Below, one piece after another: positions 29,844-37,452 of a stretch of DNA of 40,403 bases. Positions within the stretch are counted from its first letter, which is position 1, and each line of letters starts with the position of its first letter. The notes beneath the pieces are model-generated. The model searched no databases, was not told the origin of the DNA, and saw only the letters and a program-made list of their open reading frames with translations. The DNA lies in NCBI GenBank assembly GCA_028278135.1, contig JANQEW010000017.1, positions 1 through 40,403 of the forward strand, written 5' to 3'. Both the position numbers and the translations under genes were made by a program. Source of the DNA: Rhodospirillales bacterium (GTDB taxonomy: Bacteria > Pseudomonadota > Alphaproteobacteria > Rhodospirillales > Rhodospirillaceae).

Positions 29844-29919
29844 GGCGGCCTCCGTGAAATCCATTCGGATGCGACACCATCACTCAGCTTGTTTTCCCCC
29901 AAAAGAATTGAGGTAAGTC

Positions 29920-29948
29920 AGGTTAAGTTGAGATTAAAAAGTTGTCAA
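29920..29948 (-). promoter_or_regulatory. Leftward promoter of the recombination operon
   Basis: On the minus strand a perfect TTGACA (29948-29943), 17-bp spacer and TAACCT (29925-29920). The start would be near 29912, about 70 bp before the first gene. The -35 box overlaps one arm of the AAAGTTGT/ACAACTTT inverted repeat, a possible operator. Confidence 0.55.
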
Positions 29949-30100
29949 TAGTTTAGTGGATTTGTGTTGATGGGATGTTTACAACTTTCCCACAAAAGGG
30001 GGTTTGTTCTTTGAAGGTAAGGAGATTTCTGTTTTTTGGCCAAAAATTTTTAATGACAAAAAAGTTGAACCTTTATCCACCGACAAGCGGCCAAAAAGGT

Positions 30101-30106
30101 TATAAT
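30101..30106 (+). promoter_or_regulatory. TATAAT -10 box for the outer-membrane protein gene
   Basis: A perfect TATAAT lies 39 bases before the ATG of the OMP gene, with AGGAGGG as ribosome-binding site. The -35 region (about 30078) does not match consensus. Confidence 0.4.
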
Positions 30107-30144
30107 CACCTGCACGTCTTTGTGCCAACGCTCTAGGAGGGATC

Positions 30145-31038
30145 ATGTGCGGTCGACTGATATTGGCGGCTCTTCTTCTTACTTGTACCAGCCTTGTTCA
30201 TGCCTGGGAACACCAGGAAGACCTGCGACTACCGGACATTCCGCCAGGCGCTTTTCACAACAACGATTTGAACACTAGCCATCGTCTTGGCGAAGTGTGT
30301 GTGCAGCTATGGTACGCGCGGGCGCTTGTAAACCCCGCAGGTTTTGTACGCGAGGTGAATGACGAAGTAACTACCCGCCTGACCGCTTTTCATAATATCG
30401 CCTGGGGTTTTGGGACCGCTTCGCAAACTAGTTCCCGCGAGGCGTTTGATGTCACCGCTGGCAATCGTTTGGGCCTTGACGTCGGCTATGTGACCGACGC
30501 TGGTCTTTTTTTGGGCGGTCGAATTTCTCGATTAGGCGCCTCTGACTATTTTTCTGCCAAAGCCAGCTCGAATGCGGGCGATAGATTTTCAATAAGCGGT
30601 GACGTAAACCTGAGTGTAACTACGCTAGAGCTTTTAACGGGCTATCATGTACACCAAGGTGAAGGATTACTTTGGTCTTCACGGGTGTCACTGCTGGTAG
30701 GAATTGGGACGGGGTGGGCTTCTGCGGGAGCCAACGCCATTCAAAGCGTCGACATTGTTAATGTTTATACTGAAACACTTCATATGGCCCCCGAATATAA
30801 ACAATCTAACAATTTGGTTGCCAGTTTCGAATTTTTTGGAGGCATGGCTTATAATAACTCGGCGACGTTTTTCGGGGGTGCCGGTTATCAACTTGCGCCT
30901 TTCGATAACCTAAGAGCAACGCATAATTTTGATTACGATGGAGACGGAATTGCAGAAATACCATACGGAACTAGACTTAACTCCGATCTCAATATGAGCG
31001 CCGTATATTTCAAGGCTGGCGTCGGCATATTTTTTTAA
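30145..31038 (+). CDS. Outer-membrane beta-barrel protein (moron)
   Basis: The protein has 297 residues; ATG at 30145 follows AGGAGGGATC. Residues 1-20 are a Sec signal (LILAALLLTCTSLVHA, cleavage before W21). The rest is alternating hydrophobic/aromatic strands with Gly/Asn turns (LGLDVGYVTDAGLFLGGRIS, ASFEFFGGMAYNNSATFFGG). It ends AVYFKAGVGIFF, the C-terminal aromatic signal read by the BAM machinery. It is a lone rightward gene with its own control region, as expected for a lysogenic-conversion gene. Like the lambda Lom type, it could change host adhesion or block superinfecting phages. No homologous family was identified by eye. Confidence 0.8.
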   Translation: MCGRLILAALLLTCTSLVHAWEHQEDLRLPDIPPGAFHNNDLNTSHRLGEVCVQLWYARALVNPAGFVREVNDEVTTRLTAFHNIAWGFGTASQTSSREAFDVTAGNRLGLDVGYVTDAGLFLGGRISRLGASDYFSAKASSNAGDRFSISGDVNLSVTTLELLTGYHVHQGEGLLWSSRVSLLVGIGTGWASAGANAIQSVDIVNVYTETLHMAPEYKQSNNLVASFEFFGGMAYNNSATFFGGAGYQLAPFDNLRATHNFDYDGDGIAEIPYGTRLNSDLNMSAVYFKAGVGIFF

Positions 31039-31048
31039 CGAGGCTACC

Positions 31049-31282
31049 ATGCCCGACAAAGAAGAAATCTTGGACGCCCTTGCCGATATGGTGGCGCAGC
31101 ATTGTCATGCCGACCCGCCACGCAAACTCTATCCAACAGGCGCGCCTACAGAGCTCTGCGCGTTGGACAGTTTTGCCTTAAGCGCGAACGCGACGGCAAT
31201 GCGTGTCCTCGCCAAGGAAGGTCGCCTCAAAATCGTGGCCGAATATGGGCGCAGGGTTGGAGCTAATTGGAGACAAAAATAA
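31049..31282 (+). CDS. Small helical phage protein
   Basis: The protein has 77 residues; ATG at 31049 is 10 bases after the OMP stop. It has ILDALADMVAQHC, ALDSFALSANATAMRVLAKE and VGANWRQK, a pattern seen in small uncharacterised phage proteins. It is co-transcribed with the OMP gene and ended by the 31377 terminator. Confidence 0.6.
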   Translation: MPDKEEILDALADMVAQHCHADPPRKLYPTGAPTELCALDSFALSANATAMRVLAKEGRLKIVAEYGRRVGANWRQK

Positions 31283-31376
31283 AAAAAACAAATAGGAGGG
31301 GGTAGACGGAAAAACAAAAAAACCGCACAAGGACAAGCCGTTTTCTTTCCAAGATAAAAAACCAAAAAAAAGAAAC

Positions 31377-31410
31377 AAAAAAAATGCAACCAATTGGTTG
31401 CATTTTTTTT
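31377..31410 (+). terminator. Perfect palindromic bidirectional terminator
   Basis: A 34-nt perfect palindrome: eight A, then TGCAACC, AATT, GGTTGCA and eight T. The T-run follows the stem on either strand, so it stops the OMP operon on the plus strand and could stop leftward transcripts too. Confidence 0.85.
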
Positions 31411-31425
31411 GCCGCACAGTATAAT
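31398..31425 (+). promoter_or_regulatory. Promoter TTGCAT-16-TATAAT
   Basis: TTGCAT (31398-31403), a 16-bp spacer and a perfect TATAAT (31420-31425). The -35 box is inside the terminator palindrome. Transcription would begin near 31432, just before the hairpin pair. Confidence 0.5.
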
Positions 31426-31437
31426 TGTCGCAGGATT

Positions 31438-31490
31438 AAAGGACTCGCGAAACATTTGGGAGGGTCCTTTAAGGACCTGGTTCTCCAACA
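31438..31490 (+). ncRNA. Attenuator-like leader with competing hairpins
   Basis: AAAGGAC (31438-31444) can pair with GTCCTTT (31464-31470), and GGTCCTT (31463-31469) can pair with AAGGACC (31471-31477). The two stems exclude each other. The second is extended by GGAG/CTCC. This 1-2/2-3 layout resembles a transcription or translation switch. A short frame from about 31384 covers the region but is built on the terminator and not credible. Confidence 0.4.
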
Positions 31491-31534
31491 ATCTTCTCGG
31501 CAGGCAAACGTAGGATGCTGAAAACATGAACTTA

Positions 31535-31553
31535 GGGGCCTTTTAAAGGCCCC
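31535..31553 (+). terminator. Strong palindrome without U-tract
   Basis: GGGGCCTTT and AAAGGCCCC pair over 9 bp around a single T, followed by CCCCGTCC. It may be an RNA hairpin ending the leader transcript, a processing site or a protein-binding operator. A similar GGGGCC/GGCCCC arm pair occurs at 23930-23969. Confidence 0.35.
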
Positions 31554-31602
31554 CCCCGTCCGCGATTCACTTTACATTATACCTTTTTTTAGAATTTGTC
31601 AA

Positions 31603-32043
31603 ATGAATCAATTCGAAGACGACCCCAAATTATTAACTGGGGAAAAAATAGACGAAATACTGGCCTCCTTGGAAACCGAAAGAAAAAACAAGGCTTTCCA
31701 GCTCATGCGCATCAGCAAAGTCATTGTCGCGTTAACAGAATATCGTCTCTTAATAAAGCAAGGTTCTCCTGCTTTTTTAGTTGGCGTAATACCGCCGGAA
31801 AATCTTCCGTCCGTAGAAAAGGAAATGGGCATAAAAAAGGCAATTCTGAGACTCCTCTCCGCTGGATACCAGCTTTCCGTGCGCCAGATATACGAACTTT
31901 TGATCAAAGAGGGTTTTCCTGAGAAAAATTTGTTACCTAAAATCTACACGGCTCTCAATAGGATGAAAGGAACCCTTGTACACAGATCTCCGAATAGGCG
32001 TTGGGCAAAAGTGAATGAAGCAGCAGCGGGCGATCACTCCTAA
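31603..32043 (+). CDS. Winged-helix DNA-binding protein, candidate regulator
   Basis: The protein has 146 residues, with ATG at 31603 and no ribosome-binding site. The N-terminal 70 residues are helical. Residues about 76-137 form a winged helix (GIKKAILRLLSAGYQLSVRQ, IYELLIKEGF, KIYTALNRMKG, SPNRRWAKV), similar to HARE-HTH or restriction-associated wHTH modules. A -10 box TAGAAT at 31590-31595 would place the transcription start at or next to the ATG, so the mRNA may be leaderless, as for lambda cI. It is the best visible candidate for a lysogeny regulator. It converges with the end of the lysis operon. Confidence 0.65.
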   Translation: MNQFEDDPKLLTGEKIDEILASLETERKNKAFQLMRISKVIVALTEYRLLIKQGSPAFLVGVIPPENLPSVEKEMGIKKAILRLLSAGYQLSVRQIYELLIKEGFPEKNLLPKIYTALNRMKGTLVHRSPNRRWAKVNEAAAGDHS

Positions 32044-32087
32044 TAGCTAGACACCTTGGGGCGCTCGCGCGTTTTGCGAAACCCCGA

Positions 32088-32660
32088 TCAAGGCCCGAAA
32101 GTAAAAAGCTCATAGGACACGCCGACCCGATGCAAGCTCCTGCCATCGTGACGCCCCCAGCCGTATTCCGCATGCAAATTGTTGACGCGAAAGCCCGCCT
32201 TCAGATCACCGCCTTGCACATCCGCGCCAAAGGCGTCTGCCGTCACGCCGCCGCCTAGGATGATGCCCAACGAGTTCCCATGCCGCGCACCTGCGCGCGC
32301 AGTCGCCGTCGCGCTGGCGGCGCCCACCGCAACGCCCCCGCCTTCGCCGCCTGTTCCACCAGTCGCGCCAAAGCTGAGGTCAATTTCCGGGCATGGTGGG
32401 CAGTCGGGGCAGCCAGGCTGTGTGCTAGGCCTAGGCTTGCCCGATTTGATTTTGAGCAGTGCGTAGGCTTTTGCCGTCGAGGAAAGCTTCGCCGCAAGCG
32501 CGGCTTTTTCTTTAAGAACGGCGGTGCAATCCGCGACAGTGGAGGTGTCATCGCCCCCACTGCCACGGAGACACCACACCGCGACCCCGGCGAAGGCCAA
32601 AATGGCCGCCACAAGGGGCCAATAGTGCTTCGCCTTAATGTACGCCCAGGCGGCGTTCAT
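32088..32660 (-). CDS. Lysis-cassette membrane protein, spanin candidate
   Basis: ATG at 32660 overlaps the upstream stop (ATGA). It gives 190 residues. One transmembrane segment lies at about 14-32 (WPLVAAILAFAGVAVWCL), then a helical stretch (CTAVLKEKAALAAKLSSTAK), a CPDCPPCP cluster (about 78-85) and a Gly/Ala-rich linker. The last 65 residues are alternating strands (LGIILGGGVTADAFGADVQG, LKAGFRVNNLHAEYGWG, HRVGVSYELFTF) like an outer-membrane or beta-barrel surface. Lying after endolysin and holin genes, it could bridge inner and outer membranes. It is not like the classical Rz/Rz1 pair. Tentative. Confidence 0.55.
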   Translation of the reverse strand: MNAAWAYIKAKHYWPLVAAILAFAGVAVWCLRGSGGDDTSTVADCTAVLKEKAALAAKLSSTAKAYALLKIKSGKPRPSTQPGCPDCPPCPEIDLSFGATGGTGGEGGGVAVGAASATATARAGARHGNSLGIILGGGVTADAFGADVQGGDLKAGFRVNNLHAEYGWGRHDGRSLHRVGVSYELFTFGP

Positions 32661-32845
32661 TTTACTTTGGCCTGATGCTCCCCACGGTTGCCCCACATGA
32701 AGCTGAAATCAGCCCCAGTGACACCCACCACAAAGGCAATATAAAGCTGGGCGTGCATATCAAGCACGCCCGCCACAACCAACCCAATCAAAAGAGCAAT
32801 AGCAGTTTCGCGCGCCTTCTGCACTTTCCTTCCGCCTTCTGCCAT
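32657..32845 (-). CDS. Small holin candidate
   Basis: The protein has 62 residues; ATG at 32845 follows GAGGTAACC. The N-terminus is charged, and two hydrophobic segments (TAIALLIGLVVAGVLDM and LYIAFVVGVTGADFSFMW, about 14-52) are joined by a short turn, with a basic C-terminus. The size and topology match class II holins. It lies directly after the muramidase gene. No holin family is proven. Confidence 0.65.
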   Translation of the reverse strand: MAEGGRKVQKARETAIALLIGLVVAGVLDMHAQLYIAFVVGVTGADFSFMWGNRGEHQAKVK

Positions 32846-32858
32846 GGTTACCTCTAAA

Positions 32859-33422
32859 TTAAGTTTTCAAATCGTCCAGGGCCATTTTCAAAGCCCGGTC
32901 GACCCGGTTTTTCCAACCGATCACGGGGTCATCCCCGATGACCCCGTCTGCCTCGTCCACTTTCTCAAAGTGTTTTTTTTGCTCGTCCGCGTATTCCAAC
33001 AACAGACAGCGCAGGTCGTCGTCATCAAGACAGTCCAATCCCGCAAACATAATTGGCCCCATCAGGCCGTCAATGTTTCCGTGATACCAGCCATGCGCCT
33101 TCATGACCCGTTGAAGTATTTTTATGGCTGTAACCGGATGGGTGACAAAACCAAACTGGAATGACATGAAGTCAATTCCCTTTGGCATCATCGCGCCAGT
33201 GGGCATCCAGTACTCGTGGAACATGATCCCCACCATTTCCTCGGGCGTGATCGTACTGATGTCACGCAGAGGCAAGCCATACTTCTTCAAATAGGCATTG
33301 AAGGTGTTTTGCGTGTAACCGCCTTTGGTGCCGCCGCCGTCCTTGTCCCATTTGTGGCGGGTGAGTGTGTTGCCCCCGCCCTCCAAAATGTTTTTGGCCG
33401 TCCGCGCCCGGTGGAACTTCAC
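32859..33422 (-). CDS. Endolysin, GH108-type muramidase
   Basis: A GTG start at 33422 is chosen because it begins two bases after the upstream stop; a longer frame to 33482 is a shadow. It gives 187 residues. The N-terminus has the GH108 signature KNILEGGGN, with catalytic Glu E14, then DKDGGGTKGGYTQNTFNAYL. The C-terminal half (MFHEYWMP, GFVTHPVTAIKILQRVMKAHG and a helical end) fits the PG-binding/GH108 C-terminal region. It cleaves the glycan backbone of peptidoglycan at lysis. No signal peptide, so it needs the adjacent holin. Confidence 0.85.
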   Translation of the reverse strand: MKFHRARTAKNILEGGGNTLTRHKWDKDGGGTKGGYTQNTFNAYLKKYGLPLRDISTITPEEMVGIMFHEYWMPTGAMMPKGIDFMSFQFGFVTHPVTAIKILQRVMKAHGWYHGNIDGLMGPIMFAGLDCLDDDDLRCLLLEYADEQKKHFEKVDEADGVIGDDPVIGWKNRVDRALKMALDDLKT

Positions 33423-33423
33423 C

Positions 33424-34035
33424 TTAGCGAAAGCTAAAGATCTTCGGGTTGTACAGGAAATACACGGCGTGCACGTACACATCCTCGGCGGTGCCCGTCT
33501 TGCGCTGCAGGTACACGCTCAAGGTTTGGTTTGGAGCCAGGCTGTTGGTAATCGCCGTGTTGGACAGCGGCACGAAGCTCAGGTTGTCGAGCCGATCAGC
33601 CGCCAGCGCCACGGTTTCCAGGCCCTCGGTAACCGCCGTCACGGTCGTTGCGTTGGCCCGCACACCGCTGCGATCTCCCGTAACCTTGCCGCCCTGCACC
33701 TGAACGTCAGCCCGAAGGGTGAACGTAAAGGCGGTTGCAGCGGGCTTGACCAGCGCATACAGCTCCCCGCCACCCTTATAGTTATTGGGCAAGTCAAAGC
33801 TGAACGTCACTGCCGTTGCGGTCGTATCCACGGCCTCGCCAAGAGCGACAGCGGTGCGCGACAAATCCTTAACAAACCAAGGCTTCGTGTCATCCGTGAT
33901 CGCCGTTTCGCTGATCCGGGTAATGTAATCCCCGGCCATCAACTGCGTGGGGTCAATCCTGACTACGCTTTTGGAACGAGCGTCAGCCGTGCCCGCCAGC
34001 AAAAGCAGGCCAAGCAGGATCACCATTTTCTTCAT
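33424..34035 (-). CDS. Exported protein beside lysis cassette
   Basis: The protein has 203 residues; ATG at 34035 follows AAAGGAGAAACGC. Residues 1-19 are a Sec signal (MVILLGLLLLAGTADA, cleavage before R20). The mature part is beta-rich with Thr/Val/Ala repeats (TAVTFSFDLPNNYKGGGELY, LSVYLQRKTGTAEDVYVHAV). It resembles the exported proteins of the left-hand virion block in its style. The stop is two bases before the endolysin start. Periplasmic or surface role; function unknown. Confidence 0.7.
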   Translation of the reverse strand: MKKMVILLGLLLLAGTADARSKSVVRIDPTQLMAGDYITRISETAITDDTKPWFVKDLSRTAVALGEAVDTTATAVTFSFDLPNNYKGGGELYALVKPAATAFTFTLRADVQVQGGKVTGDRSGVRANATTVTAVTEGLETVALAADRLDNLSFVPLSNTAITNSLAPNQTLSVYLQRKTGTAEDVYVHAVYFLYNPKIFSFR

Positions 34036-34092
34036 TGCGTTTCTCCTTTAAGGATAGTCACTCCGGATAGTCGGAAGGTTTTACACAATGGG

Positions 34093-34398
34093 TTAGCCGC
34101 CATAAGCCTTAGTCATGTTTTTGGCGAAACGTTTGTTCTTGTCCTTTTTGTTGGCCCTTTCAACAGCACGGTGAAAATCTGATTTACCGGTGATCAGCCG
34201 TTTGCGTTCCCCGGCGACCCCCTTCTTGTAGAGCGCCCGCAGTTTGGGATCTTTCTCGCGTTCAAATCCCTTGTATGCCGGATGCAGCGGCATCGTCCAA
34301 TCCGGCTTCTTAGCCTTTTTCTTTCGCGCCTTTGCTGCCGCGATTTCTTTTTCGGCGGTTTTCAAATCGCCCATCCCTACTCGTTTTTTCTCAGCCAT
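34093..34398 (-). CDS. Small, highly basic protein
   Basis: The protein has 101 residues; ATG at 34398 follows GGAGGAATAAAA. It is rich in Lys/Arg (KARKKKAKKPDWTM, FHRAVERANKKDKNKRFAKN). Positive charge suggests a DNA-associated internal virion protein or assembly factor. It follows the ejection-protein genes. No family recognised. Confidence 0.6.
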   Translation of the reverse strand: MAEKKRVGMGDLKTAEKEIAAAKARKKKAKKPDWTMPLHPAYKGFEREKDPKLRALYKKGVAGERKRLITGKSDFHRAVERANKKDKNKRFAKNMTKAYGG

Positions 34399-34400
34399 TT

Positions 34401-36440
34401 TTATTCCTCCTCGTCACCAGCCAAAACGCGCGCGGGCAATTGCATCATTGCCCTGCGTGAAACCCTAGGCTTCTTCGGTACAGTCGGCACGCCCTCTTTA
34501 AAGTAACGCCTGGCCATGTCCTCGGGAGCGAGGCCAGTGGCCTTTCTCACAAAATCAGAACCCCAGCGACCAAGTGACTTGATCCAATTGGGCGCAAGCT
34601 GCGCCAATTGCTGGCGCACCTGGGTGGGCGATCCGCCAAAGGCACCTGCTGGCATCTTGCCCGCCGCCGTGCGGGGCCGTTCAAGCCATTCCAAAAATTC
34701 CGCCATTTCGTTGAGCGACTTGCGCTGCTCAGGCGACATGATGGCCGTCAACGTCGGCTTGTTTTTCATTTGCGTGCGTAGCCTGGCCGCCGACAACTTC
34801 GGGCCGGTCATGGCTGGCTGAAGAAGAGTTTTTGCGGCGTCTGCCTGCACCTCGGTCAAAGTTTGAGGTTTAAGCTGCTTGGCAAGTTTCTGAATGCGAT
34901 CCTTGCCAAACTTGCCCTGCGTCAACACCTTCAATATGTCTTCATCAGCCACCACTTCGCCGGTCCGTTTTTTAACAAGGCTGCCCTCAACGACATCATG
35001 GGTCTGGATCACCGGACGCGCCTCGGCTTTTGCTTTCTGCAGTTTCTTCAACGCAGCGTGCGCCTCGGTTCCTTTGCCCGCCGACTTGGCGGCGCGGGTA
35101 ATCCAGCGCTCCATCGTTCCCTTCATGGCATTTTTCGCCTCGGTGGCGATGCGCTTGGCGTTGCGGCCTGAACCGCCCTTAAAGAAGCTGTCCGCGTCCG
35201 TTACAAAATCATCCATAACGGCCTGAACACCCTTGGCGCTTGTGCCCTCTTTTTTGATCCGGGCCGAATACTCCTGAAGCAACTTGCGAAGCGCCTTTCC
35301 TGAGCCAGGGGTTTTGGCAAGCTCGTCCAATTTTCCGCCGATGGATTTGCCCAAACCCTTGGCAACCGGCAATTGAGCCAGCACCTTTTCCTCGGCCTCG
35401 CCCACCGCCTTGCCTTTGACTTGGCGCTTGGCGGCCAGCTCCGGCTCAATTTTCGCGGCCCCTTTCCCACGAACAAACGCGCCTTCGGCCAATTCACCGG
35501 CGAACTCGGGCCCAAAGCGCTCCCCGGCCTCGCGCGCAAGTCCCGCCCGCGCGGCCACATCCTGCGCCTCGCGGAACTGCTGGGCCACATGGCCGAATTT
35601 CGACGGGTCAGCCGCGACCCTGCCCGCCTCCTGCATGGCCGCCTGCGGGGTTTTGGCGCCTGGGCTCAGCGGCACATCCATCGCCTGCGCGCGCGCAATC
35701 ATGGCGGCATCGCCCGGAGCAACCCCTTCTAGCGCCCCTGCTGCCGTTTTAGGGGCCAATTTCATGGCCGCCGGTATGCCCACCCCCATGGCCGCCAAAG
35801 CCTTCAAAGTGGGGCTTTCTACGCCTGCAGCCTCCAGCCCCTCGTGGGCCACCCCCCCGGCGCCGCCCGCCGCCATCATTGCGGCCAGTTCTTTGCCTGA
35901 ACGCGGCGCGGTTTCCATCAAACCCTTACGCGCCGCCTGGCCAGCCGCCCTGGGCCCTTCTCTCAGGGCCAGTTTCCGAAGGGCGGCCTTGGCGGGCACC
36001 GTCGCCAATTTTGCCGGGGGCAAGGCCGTCAGCCCCACGTCAAGGGCTCCGAGGGAACGCAGCAAGGGGGCCGCCTCCGGGTCGGTCGCCACGCCGTAAC
36101 TTTCAACGGGAAGCACCCAGCGGCCCACAAATTCGCCCGCTTCTCGAAGTCCGCGTTCGGTTGGTGTCTCAGGAACATCCGCGCGCTTGATGGTGCTGCC
36201 AGGCTGTTCGCCCGGATGGGCAAAGCCAAGCCGGTCCCTGGCATCCAAAACGCTGCCAGGCGGCAGAATGCCTTCAATGTCCACATCGGGCGGCGGCGGG
36301 CGGCGGCCTTCTTCTTTAGCCAACAGCTCCTCGTATTCCCGTAGCTCGTCCGCCGTTAACGGCTGTTCATTGCCCGCCTCTTCCATCAACCGAAGACGGG
36401 TCAACTCTTTCATTTCTTGCTGGGTAAGCGGTTCGGCCAT
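34401..36440 (-). CDS. Large internal virion / DNA-ejection protein
   Basis: ATG at 36440 (MAEPLTQQ) shares its A with the upstream TAA and has GGGAGGGC upstream; a longer frame to 36479 is not needed. It gives 679 residues. Ala/Glu/Lys-rich and mostly helical, with low-complexity stretches (PGDAAMIARAQAMDVPLSPG). There are moderately hydrophobic Gly/Ala segments around 190-260 that could enter a membrane. Such proteins are stored in podovirus capsids and ejected into the host envelope to form the DNA channel. The assignment comes from composition and place next to the 333-aa ejection protein. Confidence 0.6.
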   Translation of the reverse strand: MAEPLTQQEMKELTRLRLMEEAGNEQPLTADELREYEELLAKEEGRRPPPPDVDIEGILPPGSVLDARDRLGFAHPGEQPGSTIKRADVPETPTERGLREAGEFVGRWVLPVESYGVATDPEAAPLLRSLGALDVGLTALPPAKLATVPAKAALRKLALREGPRAAGQAARKGLMETAPRSGKELAAMMAAGGAGGVAHEGLEAAGVESPTLKALAAMGVGIPAAMKLAPKTAAGALEGVAPGDAAMIARAQAMDVPLSPGAKTPQAAMQEAGRVAADPSKFGHVAQQFREAQDVAARAGLAREAGERFGPEFAGELAEGAFVRGKGAAKIEPELAAKRQVKGKAVGEAEEKVLAQLPVAKGLGKSIGGKLDELAKTPGSGKALRKLLQEYSARIKKEGTSAKGVQAVMDDFVTDADSFFKGGSGRNAKRIATEAKNAMKGTMERWITRAAKSAGKGTEAHAALKKLQKAKAEARPVIQTHDVVEGSLVKKRTGEVVADEDILKVLTQGKFGKDRIQKLAKQLKPQTLTEVQADAAKTLLQPAMTGPKLSAARLRTQMKNKPTLTAIMSPEQRKSLNEMAEFLEWLERPRTAAGKMPAGAFGGSPTQVRQQLAQLAPNWIKSLGRWGSDFVRKATGLAPEDMARRYFKEGVPTVPKKPRVSRRAMMQLPARVLAGDEEE

Positions 36441-37441
36441 TACTGCCCTCCCCCCTGCTGCGTTTGAGCGTCCTGCCATGCCCGCAGCTTGGCTTCAAGT
36501 TCGGCCTTTCGGCGGCGCTCCGACTCGTTGAGACCCTTTTTAATATCTTCGCCCGCTGCAGTGCCGGTGCCGTCGGTCAGGTTTTCAAAGTCCTCTTCGG
36601 TGTACAGCCGCCCTTGGTAACCGCGCAGCGTGCCATGCTCGTTGAAATACTGCACAGCATCTCGCTTGGCCTCGGCTGCCAAGGCAATCTGCCTAATAAG
36701 CCGATTGACCCTTTTAATGTTCTGAGAAGGGGGCAGTTGAGGATCGAAGGCGCGCTCAATCAAGCGCTCGCCCTCGCGCTGGGTGAACTGCGCGCCCAAA
36801 ATCAAACGAAGATTGCGCTGCACCACCTCTTCCACCCCGGCTCGAATTTCAGCCAGCTTAGGATCAAGGGCGCCAAGCCCGACTTTTTGAAGCGTGCCCC
36901 TGAAAAGCCCCGTGGGCCTTTCGGCTTCAAGCGAAGTCACCGCATCCTGAAGCTGCGTTAAGCCCTTCATCGCGTCAGCAAAGCCTCCACCAACAACCCA
37001 TTTCTGATAGTCTTTGCCAAAGGCGCGATCAATCGACTCCTGGGCCTTTGTGGGCTTTCCAGCGCCAAACACTTCGGGGTAGGTTTTTTCAAGTTCCCCG
37101 AGCTGAAAACGTTGCCCGCTTTCCAAAAGGGCGGGCGGCAACTTTTGCAGCTCCTCCTCTCCGAGGTGGCCGGTCAACTGTTCCGCAGTAAACCCGCGCG
37201 CGGCTTCCTCTTGGGCCGCCGACCAGTCGGCCATCTCTTTCTCCTGTTCCCGCTGAAACCGGCGCTCGTCAGCCTTGATGTCGGCCAGCGTTTTCCGCAT
37301 AGTCAACTCATCAAGGCGCTGTTGCCGCGTCTGCAAATCACGCTCTTGGGCAATCCTTCGTTTTCTATCTTGGGCCTGCTGGTATTCGTCAATCGCAGTG
37401 TTCAACCCTTCGATGATGTCCAATCCAAGGCCATTCGGCAT
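36440..37441 (-). CDS. Internal virion / DNA-ejection protein
   Basis: The protein has 333 residues; ATG at 37441 follows AAAGGAGACC. Residues 15-90 are a charged coiled coil (DRKRRIAQERDLQTRQQRLD). Residues about 195-290 have EIRAGVEEVVQRNLRLILGA, QFTQREGERLIERAFDPQLP and YFNEHGTLRGYQG. This is a segment I recall from podovirus internal proteins. It fits an ejection protein that joins the envelope-spanning channel. It overlaps the 679-aa gene by one base. Confidence 0.7.
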   Translation of the reverse strand: MPNGLGLDIIEGLNTAIDEYQQAQDRKRRIAQERDLQTRQQRLDELTMRKTLADIKADERRFQREQEKEMADWSAAQEEAARGFTAEQLTGHLGEEELQKLPPALLESGQRFQLGELEKTYPEVFGAGKPTKAQESIDRAFGKDYQKWVVGGGFADAMKGLTQLQDAVTSLEAERPTGLFRGTLQKVGLGALDPKLAEIRAGVEEVVQRNLRLILGAQFTQREGERLIERAFDPQLPPSQNIKRVNRLIRQIALAAEAKRDAVQYFNEHGTLRGYQGRLYTEEDFENLTDGTGTAAGEDIKKGLNESERRRKAELEAKLRAWQDAQTQQGGGQ

Positions 37442-37452
37442 GTCGGTCTCCT

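Larger units (their letters stand above)
29844..30144. other. Divergent intergenic region between early and moron operons
   Basis: This 301-bp AT-rich stretch has no gene. It contains the leftward TTGACA promoter (29920-29948), an inverted pair AAAGTTGT/ACAACTTT (about 29938 and 29981), a palindrome TTTTTGGCCAAAAA near 30035 and a rightward TATAAT at 30101. It is suited to act as a regulated divergent promoter. Confidence 0.5.
31283..31602. other. 320-bp structured intergenic region
   Basis: No convincing gene. It contains a purine/A-rich stretch, a perfect 34-nt palindromic terminator (31377-31410), a promoter (31398-31425), competing hairpins (31438-31490), a palindrome (31535-31553) and the start region of the winged-helix gene. 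Confidence 0.6.

Noticed and set aside
31129-31527. 132-residue Phe-rich minus-strand frame
   Set aside because: Produced by A-rich sequence and the palindromic terminator on the other strand; no credible protein.
35410-36099. 229-residue plus-strand frame opposite the ejection protein
   Set aside because: Ala/Pro/Arg-rich shadow of a GC-rich minus-strand gene.
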